From Algoriphagus boseongensis (GTDB lineage: Bacteria > Bacteroidota > Bacteroidia > Cytophagales > Cyclobacteriaceae), in assembly GCF_004362805.1 (NCBI RefSeq), contig NZ_SNYF01000005.1:1353676-1417675 (forward strand): 64,000 nucleotides of DNA, read 5' to 3'. Numbering within the stretch: the stretch's first letter is position 1; each line of letters opens with the position of its first letter. Positions 35,308 through 41,889 of this stretch are shown here, piece by piece. Both the position numbers and the translations under genes were made by a program. The notes under the pieces are model-generated. The model worked only from the letters and a program-made list of their open reading frames with translations, ran no database searches and had not been told where the DNA came from.

Positions 35308-36342
35308 TCAGAATACTTTTCTTTTTAAAAGTGAATAATACCTATAAAAATAGTATTTCCAAAAGGCATTCAATTTGATCTCGGTAATATCCTGGGGCCG
35401 GATTCCCAACCTCAAAAAAACTCTTTTAAATGCCTTCCAAGGTTCTTTTTGAAGTAGAAAATCATATCGCAAGGTTTGAAAAAATTGTTTTAAACTAGGT
35501 CTACTGTCCCAGATTTTCCCTTCAATTCGCATTCCGGCGTATTTGATTACATAGTCAGGAGCCTTCACTTTCATGGTGATAGGGAACCCCTTTCCAAAAT
35601 ATCTGGTCAACAATTCGTTAGCCTGTGCTACAAGTATTTCTGCCTGGAATTTTTTGACTAGCAATTCAAATTGTCCTTCATCAACTAGATGAAACGGATA
35701 GTGATGGATATCTAACAACCATTTCAATCGAAACCACCCATGTTTTGCACCATGCACCAATAAATAGATTAACTCAAAATCTGGCCGAAGAACATTTATT
35801 ACTCTTCCCATGACTTCCATTTTCTCAACATACTTTGAGCCAAACCTAATACGCTCAGCTTGAGAAAACTTTAAAAAATGAGCATCTAATTCCCAATGAA
35901 TTTCAAGCCAAATACCAGTTTCCGGATTAAAAAGTGAAAGCTCATGCTTAAGATCCATAAACCAATTTCTCCGAGGAACATCATTCACCCATTCTCCTTG
36001 GGATACCCAACCTTTGGAAATCAAGATTTGACTCAGTTTCAAAACATCATCCCGGTCAGGAATAAAAATATCAAGGTCTTTAGATTTTCGGATGGAAGGG
36101 TCCTGATACAACCGATATGAAAGTGAATAACCCTTAAGACAGCTAAAGAAAATTTTCGTTTCTATTAACTGATCAAGGGTTATTCGAATATTATGGAGGA
36201 AGGATAAACTCTCAATTTTTTCAACTACTCCATCTTCTTTTTGAAAACTATTCAATCCAAGGTTAATTAATTGAGAGTAGCTTAAGCTATGTCTTTTTAA
36301 TAAACCTACCGGTGATGAAATAAAGGAACGTTGGTTTTCCAA
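35308..36342 (-). CDS. Lasso-cluster nucleotidyltransferase family protein
   Basis: A 344-residue protein of the uncharacterised nucleotidyltransferase family often found in lasso-peptide clusters. The metal-binding acidic motif is SKDLDIFIPDRDD at about residues 104-116, with EIHWELDAHFLKF further on. It starts with TTG immediately after the TAA stop of the precursor gene, with no gap, so the two are translationally coupled. In Bacillus clusters a homologous gene accompanies the peptide kinase and is thought to extend the modified C-terminus. The same role is inferred here. Confidence 0.78.
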   Translation of the reverse strand: MENQRSFISSPVGLLKRHSLSYSQLINLGLNSFQKEDGVVEKIESLSFLHNIRITLDQLIETKIFFSCLKGYSLSYRLYQDPSIRKSKDLDIFIPDRDDVLKLSQILISKGWVSQGEWVNDVPRRNWFMDLKHELSLFNPETGIWLEIHWELDAHFLKFSQAERIRFGSKYVEKMEVMGRVINVLRPDFELIYLLVHGAKHGWFRLKWLLDIHHYPFHLVDEGQFELLVKKFQAEILVAQANELLTRYFGKGFPITMKVKAPDYVIKYAGMRIEGKIWDSRPSLKQFFQTLRYDFLLQKEPWKAFKRVFLRLGIRPQDITEIKLNAFWKYYFYRYYSLLKRKVF

Positions 36343-36465
36343 TTAAGAGGTGATAGGGGTAGGGCTTAAACTTTTCCCAGTATTTTCCTTTTTAGAAAAA
36401 GTTTTTCCTGTATCCACAAAAACCTTTTTTATTTCAGGCTTCATCCATTTTTTTTTATTCTCCAT
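36343..36465 (-). CDS. Lasso-peptide precursor (A protein), 40 residues
   Basis: A short gene found by reading the gap between the B2 and nucleotidyltransferase genes. The leader (residues 1-19, MENKKKWMKPEIKKVFVDT) has the Trp-x2-Pro-x-Ile pattern equivalent to the YxxPxL motif bound by B1 proteins. The predicted core starts at Gly20. Glu27 is core position 8, allowing an eight-residue Gly1-Glu8 macrolactam, and the tail ends SPTPITS with a C-terminal Ser40, the residue lasso kinases phosphorylate. The conserved leader Thr is at -1 rather than the usual -2. A Lys21 start with a seven-residue ring would restore -2 but is chemically less usual. The core is lysine-rich (core positions 2, 6, 7, 12). 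Confidence 0.8.
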   Translation of the reverse strand: MENKKKWMKPEIKKVFVDTGKTFSKKENTGKSLSPTPITS

Positions 36466-36480
36466 TACAAACCTCGTTTC

Positions 36481-36500
36481 AAATACATTTTTTTGTATTT
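36481..36500. promoter_or_regulatory. Hairpin just upstream of the lasso precursor start
   Basis: A perfect 7-bp inverted repeat (AAATACA at 36481-36487, TGTATTT at 36494-36500) with a T6/A6 loop ends 15 nt before the precursor ATG. It could control translation or mark mRNA processing so that the precursor is made in excess over the enzymes. The 149-nt B2-A spacing, the widest within the cluster, supports separate control. Function is inferred. Confidence 0.4.
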
Positions 36501-36614
36501 CCTAAAGGTAGGAATTCTTTTCTTAATCCAAAAAAATCTGTAAATATTTAACAATAGGATCCTGTTAATGTTTGATGAATATTGACAGAAATGAAAAGAA
36601 ATTGGTGAATATTG

Positions 36615-37046
36615 TTAATAAGTGATTTGATGGTATTCCTTAAGATCACAAAATCCGCATATGAACCTGTCCCCAACTATTACCCAGGAATGCCCTTCAA
36701 CAGGATTATTTTTTTTTACTCCTACAAAATAAGTGAATGGGATATTTTGCTTCTTAAGCAATTGTATGGCTTGCCAGGATTGATGTCGACAAGCATTAGG
36801 CCAAGGAATATATTTTGCTGCAGTTTGAACTGCGAATGCTATATCCCTTGACTCTTCGAACTGCTGCTGGGACAGTTGAATAGTTGAAAAATTTTTGATG
36901 ACAATTTTTTCTGAAAATGCATTTGGAGACTTAATTAAAACCAAGTATCCTCGATAAATAGATAAACTAATGACCTTAAGGACTAAAACTTTTCTTTTTA
37001 TGGGCGTATTCCAAAAAGTTTTTATCCTATGAATCAGACTTTTCAT
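36615..37046 (-). CDS. Lasso-peptide leader peptidase (B2, transglutaminase-like)
   Basis: A 143-residue protein of the lasso B2 family. It has the catalytic Cys86 in PNACRHQSWQA, the downstream IPFTYFVGV strand, and catalytic His119 in EGHSWVIVGD, with Asp126 or Asp134 as candidates for the third residue. B2 proteases cut the leader from the precursor once B1 has delivered it. Its start overlaps the B1 stop by 20 nt. The N-terminal 40 residues are basic and hydrophobic, as in other stand-alone B2 proteins. Confidence 0.88.
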   Translation of the reverse strand: MKSLIHRIKTFWNTPIKRKVLVLKVISLSIYRGYLVLIKSPNAFSEKIVIKNFSTIQLSQQQFEESRDIAFAVQTAAKYIPWPNACRHQSWQAIQLLKKQNIPFTYFVGVKKNNPVEGHSWVIVGDRFICGFCDLKEYHQITY

Positions 37047-37308
37047 ACATCAACTTTTTATCAAGCAAAGTCCTTACACTTTCCAAAAGCTCGGCTTCAC
37101 ACACCTCGTCTGAAACCTCATACTCTTGCATTAACTTTTCTTTGATCTCAACTAATCCTAAATTATTCCGAAGGTGATTGAAAATACTGCAAAAAGTCGA
37201 GTTCAAATTCAAATATTCATAGGTTTCCACATCAAATAGTATCCCCTCATTATCAATCTCTGTAAAGAGAAACCTGTTTTCATCTAATTTAAAATACTTG
37301 TTTTCCAT
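37027..37308 (-). CDS. PqqD-like RiPP recognition element (lasso B1)
   Basis: A 93-residue PqqD-fold protein: three N-terminal strands including GILFDVETYEYLNLN, then a winged-helix segment (FNHLRNNLGLVEIKEKLMQ) and a C-terminal helix. Such small proteins bind the leader peptide through its Y/W-x2-P-x-L/I motif and present it to the B2 protease. Here the precursor leader carries the matching WMKPEI motif. The gene sits directly before B2 with overlap, the standard B1-B2 arrangement of split lasso proteases. Confidence 0.87.
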   Translation of the reverse strand: MENKYFKLDENRFLFTEIDNEGILFDVETYEYLNLNSTFCSIFNHLRNNLGLVEIKEKLMQEYEVSDEVCEAELLESVRTLLDKKLMYEKSDS

Positions 37309-37330
37309 TAAGATCTCTAATTAAAATAGT

Positions 37331-38290
37331 TCAATCATTTTTTTCAATACAGATAATTTCTTTCAAAATACTTTCCGCAAAAAATTCATAGCTCAATGTT
37401 TCAACAGGCCGCTTTGCCAACCAAAATGGAGCGGTCTTGGAAATTGCACTTAAAAGTTCAAACTGAAGCTTTGCTTTACCCATTCCATTGATCCACTGAC
37501 TTCTAAAGACATTATTTCGAAGACGTTGAAATCCTTCAATGCCTTTCAACCTTTTAGTCTCAAATTGATCACCTTCCTCCTCAATAAAGATTATTCCATT
37601 CACCTTCATGGGCTCGTCCATAAAACTTTCATGAAAAAATCCTCCAAATTTCTCTACGTCTGGCCTCAGCTGGTATGTTTGGCTGGTATCATACGTAGTC
37701 TGATTTTCTAGAGTCGCCTTCCACATCTTTATTAAAGGATAGGAAGCTTCTGCAACACATATGCTTCCTATTAAATAAACTAAGGCTGTATCATCAGTAA
37801 ATAAATCGTACCCCTTTTCCTTAAGTTTGATAGCAGTTGTTGATTTACCTATCCCTGAGGGAGCAGCAAAAAGCCAGACTCCTCCTTTCGGATCTATTAC
37901 ACCTGATACATGAAAGGGAATGAGATTTCGTTGAAAAAGCAAAGCCACCATACAATTACTATAAAAATATAAAAGGATAGTATTCCAATCTTCACAACAT
38001 GCCTGTATCAAAATGGTATCACCCTTCTTGACAAAATAATTAGCCACACCCTCTACCTGATATTCAAATTCAGACTCATTGAGTCTGCAATAGGGCTCCT
38101 CATAAACGTAATCTCGCTCAAATTCAGGGAGCTCATCAGAAATTTGAACCTTAAATTGTACAGATGCATTAGTGCTTACTTTTAAAAAAGCAGGAATTTC
38201 AATTTCGGATTCGCAAACGAGACCAAATGCCTTATACTTATATTTAGTATTTGTAAAATTAGTCATTTGAATAATCAGCTTTTCCGGCAA
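37331..38290 (-). CDS. HPr-kinase-like lasso-peptide kinase
   Basis: A 319-residue protein. The P-loop at about residues 143-151 (APSGIGKST) and the following acidic pair in LFTDDTALV (166-167) match the HprK/serine-kinase fold. Small HprK relatives in lasso clusters phosphorylate the C-terminal Ser of the precursor; the precursor here ends in Ser40. The start at Met9 (38266) would reduce the overlap with the ABC gene from 32 to 8 nt and is preferred by coupling. It is not a genuine HPr kinase, since no PTS genes are nearby. Confidence 0.82.
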   Translation of the reverse strand: MPEKLIIQMTNFTNTKYKYKAFGLVCESEIEIPAFLKVSTNASVQFKVQISDELPEFERDYVYEEPYCRLNESEFEYQVEGVANYFVKKGDTILIQACCEDWNTILLYFYSNCMVALLFQRNLIPFHVSGVIDPKGGVWLFAAPSGIGKSTTAIKLKEKGYDLFTDDTALVYLIGSICVAEASYPLIKMWKATLENQTTYDTSQTYQLRPDVEKFGGFFHESFMDEPMKVNGIIFIEEEGDQFETKRLKGIEGFQRLRNNVFRSQWINGMGKAKLQFELLSAISKTAPFWLAKRPVETLSYEFFAESILKEIICIEKND

Positions 38291-40067
38291 AACTCTGCCT
38301 TTGGTACATTTCTTTGAACAAGCCTTTTTCTGATATAAGATCCGAAAACAAACCTTCCTGCTTCACTTTACCCTTGTCCAAGACATAGATATAATCTGCT
38401 TTCTTCAAATTATATAATCTATGAGTGATGAAGACGGTAATTCTATTTTCTGAACCCTCCAGCAAGCTTTCAAAAATAGAGCTCTCTGAAATCGCATCCA
38501 AGGCACTTGTAGGCTCATCCAAAACCATCAGTTTTGGATTTCGATAAAAAGCTCTTGCAATCGCCAATTTTTGCCATTGTCCCCCACTTAATCCTTTCCC
38601 ATCTTTAAAAATTTTGCCCATTTTGGTCTTAATGCCCTCTTTGTAGGGTGCAATAATTTCGGCTACTTGAGATTTTTCCAAGGCTTCAAGTATTCTCTCC
38701 TCATGATCCAACTTCTGTTTTTCTCCCAAGCTGATTAACTCCTCAACTGTTAAAAAATAATATTGGAAATCTTGAAAAAGAAATAGGCTGCGCTCACGAA
38801 GGCTTCGATTTTCTATGGTCTCAATCGAATGACTACCAATTAAAACTTTACCAGGATCTACAGAATATAGCCCTGCCAAGATTTTTACCAAAGTAGATTT
38901 ACCCGATCCGTTCACGCCCACGATACCTATTATTTTTCCTTTTGGTAATTTCATTGACACATTTTCCAAAGCTAACGAGTCACTATCCCGATATGAAAAA
39001 CTCAAATTCGAAATTTGAATAGAAAAGTCATTTTCCGGAAATTTATTTTTCTCGCAAAATGATGTTTGATGATCAACAATATCCAGAAATCTAAAAATGT
39101 CATTCAAAAAGATGCGCTGCTGGATGAGTTCTACGAAGGAATTCAAAAAGCCTTTCAGATTCGATTGCATTCGCTGAATTCCTTGAATATAAACAACCAA
39201 TAAACTAATCCCCAAACTTCTATTGAAGGCTTTCCTAGCAACGTCCAATAATATGAAAAACAACACCGTGACTTCAGCAGTCTCAGTAACCAATGTATAT
39301 CCTAAGAGCCTCTTATTAAGCTTACGCTTTTCATTAAAGATAAATTCCTTGATTTTTCGGTATCGAAATAATAGTAATTCACCAAAATTAAGCGTTCTGA
39401 TTTCTTGAGCATATGAATCACCTGTGAGAATATAATGGTAATAATCAGACTCGCGCTCTTTAGAAACTACATTCTTTTCCAATCTATTCATAGCAAAACC
39501 ACTGTACCATTTCACCAGAGCTAGAGGTATCGCTATAAGCAAGATTATCCATGCATAAATATTTATTAAAGAAAAGAAGTAGCCTACCAGCAAACTGAGA
39601 GACAAGCCGTTACTAAAAGTTGCTTGGAATTGCTGAAACAGACTAGGAATCCTATAAACCGATTGCTGCTGTGCTAAATGAAGGCTATCATAATATTCAG
39701 GATCTTCAAAATACGAATAAGGAATAGAAATTGATTTTTTCAAAATCAAGGCATTTATCGAATCCTCTAATTTTTCTTGATAAATACTAGAAATGTATGA
39801 TGAAAATTGACTTAGACCCACTTGAAAAAGTTGCAAAAATACCATCAATGCCAACCAGATTAATACCGAATCAAACGATTCTGTTTGATCTAATATCATA
39901 TCAAAAAGCTTTTTAATAACAATCAATACCACAACAGGGAGTATCGATTGGAAAAAAATCAAAACCAGCTGCGTCGAAAATAAACTTGGAGAAACAGTCC
40001 AAAATATTTTTACCGCACGACTATAAATGGAAATTGAATTTTTGAAAAACGCCTTATTCAACCTCAT
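38259..40067 (-). CDS. Lasso-peptide ABC exporter (D protein)
   Basis: A 602-residue ABC half-transporter. Six transmembrane helices lie in the first 330 residues; the ATPase domain has Walker A GVNGSGKST, the signature LSGGQWQKLAIARAFY, Walker B LMVLDEPTSALD and the H-loop FITHRL. There is no C39 peptidase domain, in keeping with leader removal by B1/B2 before export. In lasso clusters this transporter exports the mature peptide and often provides self-immunity. It overlaps the cyclase gene by 14 nt. Confidence 0.88.
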   Translation of the reverse strand: MRLNKAFFKNSISIYSRAVKIFWTVSPSLFSTQLVLIFFQSILPVVVLIVIKKLFDMILDQTESFDSVLIWLALMVFLQLFQVGLSQFSSYISSIYQEKLEDSINALILKKSISIPYSYFEDPEYYDSLHLAQQQSVYRIPSLFQQFQATFSNGLSLSLLVGYFFSLINIYAWIILLIAIPLALVKWYSGFAMNRLEKNVVSKERESDYYHYILTGDSYAQEIRTLNFGELLLFRYRKIKEFIFNEKRKLNKRLLGYTLVTETAEVTVLFFILLDVARKAFNRSLGISLLVVYIQGIQRMQSNLKGFLNSFVELIQQRIFLNDIFRFLDIVDHQTSFCEKNKFPENDFSIQISNLSFSYRDSDSLALENVSMKLPKGKIIGIVGVNGSGKSTLVKILAGLYSVDPGKVLIGSHSIETIENRSLRERSLFLFQDFQYYFLTVEELISLGEKQKLDHEERILEALEKSQVAEIIAPYKEGIKTKMGKIFKDGKGLSGGQWQKLAIARAFYRNPKLMVLDEPTSALDAISESSIFESLLEGSENRITVFITHRLYNLKKADYIYVLDKGKVKQEGLFSDLISEKGLFKEMYQRQSFAGKADYSND

Positions 40068-41883
40068 CTTTTGTAGGGGAATTCAACTCAATCAAAATAT
40101 CCATTTGTTTGAGCGCATTTATTCTATCCTTGATATCCAATTCATCTTCCATCCCATTGTGCAAAAAATTCTTTTCACTTGTAAACATAACTAATCGATT
40201 TTTAATAGAATAAGTCTTTAGATCATCAAATTTTTTGATTGTGTGATATTCATAAAAAGCAAGAGTAAAGGCTCCGTTTTGCTTTTTTTGGAGACGCACC
40301 CTCTCTGGCAAAATACCCTTACAAACATTTCTAAAGAGTGCTCGCCCTTTAGGCTTAGGTTTGAAAACATGGCTAGGCAAACTATAAATGAGCTCTAGCA
40401 AACGAACATCAGCTAAAGGAAATACCATGTCAATCCCATAGTGATTGGCAAAAATAGACTCAGCCTCCATTCTCATACATGTGTCTGCACCTGTGATACT
40501 AGATTTCATGTAGTACTTAAAACTCTTTGAAAATAAGAAGGAAGTATCTTTCAAATCAAAATTTACCTTATATGAAGGATTTAGCAAGTCCCTGGTTTTT
40601 TGAATTGCAGCATATTCAGGAAAAAATGTGCCTGATTTCTTATCTCGGTAATATTTAAAAATATTCTTAATCCCCCACCTTCTAAATTCTAAAATAAATT
40701 TGAAAATTTCTAGGTACTCCCTTTTTGCTAAATAATCGTAGAAGTAGCTTCCCGCGGGCGAAGAAATTCCTTCATCACCGGGAAAACCACTAAACATAAC
40801 TTCTCCTAGATATTTTTTGGAGAAATCTCTGAAAATCGTTTCCTGCCAGTTCCCATAGTCATAACTGGAACCTCCAAAAATCTCATTAATTGAGTTAATC
40901 TCTTCGAAAGCATCTCTGTAGTGGAAACGATGTATCTGATGATGATTTGATCTGTTTAAATCTGCATAATTAATTATTTCCTCCTGAGTCTCCTTTTCAT
41001 CTATACCTGCCTCGGAATATTTTTTTGTCTCATCATCTAGGACAAAAGAATAAGTATGCAGATTTTCCTTTGGAATCAGCCTTGAAAGTAAAACAGCTAT
41101 GGCCGAAGAATCCATCCCACCACTTAACTGACACCCAACTTTCGTCATGTTTCGTAATCGAACCTGGATAGCTTTTATCATCTGATTTCTTACCAAGTCA
41201 TAGTACTCTTCATTCGTTTTTTTTTGGTCCAACTCAATGGGTAAAAGTTCCCAATACCTCTTCTCTACAAGTATTTGATTGGGTTTTATGTCTATATAAT
41301 GTGCCGGTTTTAGGCGGACGATATCACGGAAAAAAGTGGCCTCTACATCCTGGGGATAAAACTTAAGCTCCTTAGCAATGAATACTTCGTTTAAAAGAAG
41401 CTTAGTTTTTTGTGATTTCTTAATCAAAGGAATACTTGTTCCGAATATCAACAAGTCGTCTTTTTGTAAATAAAAAAGTGGCCGGGCTCCTAATTGATCT
41501 TTAGCCAGAAATAAAGTTTCATTCTTTTGATTCCAAATCGCAAAACTAAAATCCCCATAAAAATACTTTACGCAATTTGAACCCCATTTTTTGAAACTAT
41601 AGAGGATCACTTCTTGATCTTCAGCAGTTTCATCTAAACCCAAACTTTCTCTAAGCTCAGGCAAATTATCCAACCTAGACCAACCTGCATAAGTCAATTC
41701 AATGAATTCCGGAACACTGTCAACTGGATATTGATCATTTATAGAAGTCAAGAATATTCTTTCGGAATCAATTTTTGGATAATCTCCTATTTCAGGACAA
41801 TTTGAAAGAAATACTTCTTGTGTTTTTCCAATTGGAGTATTTCCAAGACCAAGTATTCCAAAAAAACCCTTCATTGATTTCAA
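40054..41883 (-). CDS. Lasso cyclase (asparagine-synthetase-like C protein)
   Basis: A 609-residue protein with an N-terminal Ntn-type domain and a C-terminal ATP-pyrophosphatase domain. The AMP-forming loop is SGGMDSSA at 254-261. The catalytic Cys of true glutamine-dependent asparagine synthetases is missing (MKGFFGILG instead of MCGI), so it cannot release ammonia from glutamine. This is the lasso macrolactam synthetase, which adenylates the acidic core side chain and closes the ring on the N-terminal amine. Met4 is an alternative start. It begins 6 nt after the second wzc gene. Confidence 0.88.
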   Translation of the reverse strand: MKSMKGFFGILGLGNTPIGKTQEVFLSNCPEIGDYPKIDSERIFLTSINDQYPVDSVPEFIELTYAGWSRLDNLPELRESLGLDETAEDQEVILYSFKKWGSNCVKYFYGDFSFAIWNQKNETLFLAKDQLGARPLFYLQKDDLLIFGTSIPLIKKSQKTKLLLNEVFIAKELKFYPQDVEATFFRDIVRLKPAHYIDIKPNQILVEKRYWELLPIELDQKKTNEEYYDLVRNQMIKAIQVRLRNMTKVGCQLSGGMDSSAIAVLLSRLIPKENLHTYSFVLDDETKKYSEAGIDEKETQEEIINYADLNRSNHHQIHRFHYRDAFEEINSINEIFGGSSYDYGNWQETIFRDFSKKYLGEVMFSGFPGDEGISSPAGSYFYDYLAKREYLEIFKFILEFRRWGIKNIFKYYRDKKSGTFFPEYAAIQKTRDLLNPSYKVNFDLKDTSFLFSKSFKYYMKSSITGADTCMRMEAESIFANHYGIDMVFPLADVRLLELIYSLPSHVFKPKPKGRALFRNVCKGILPERVRLQKKQNGAFTLAFYEYHTIKKFDDLKTYSIKNRLVMFTSEKNFLHNGMEDELDIKDRINALKQMDILIELNSPTKDEVE

Positions 41884-41889
41884 TCAATT

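Noticed and set aside
36343..36465. The small frame being random
   Set aside because: Its position between B2 and the nucleotidyltransferase, the leader motif, a ring-size-compatible Gly/Glu pair and the C-terminal Ser together are unlikely by chance.
37331..38290. HPr kinase/phosphatase of the phosphotransferase system
   Set aside because: It is in a lasso cluster, has no PTS genes nearby and is an HprK-like variant; the precursor with C-terminal Ser gives a better substrate.
40054..41883. Genuine asparagine synthetase AsnB
   Set aside because: The catalytic Cys2 is absent (FFGILG) and the neighbours are B1, B2, kinase and ABC genes, which identify a lasso cyclase.
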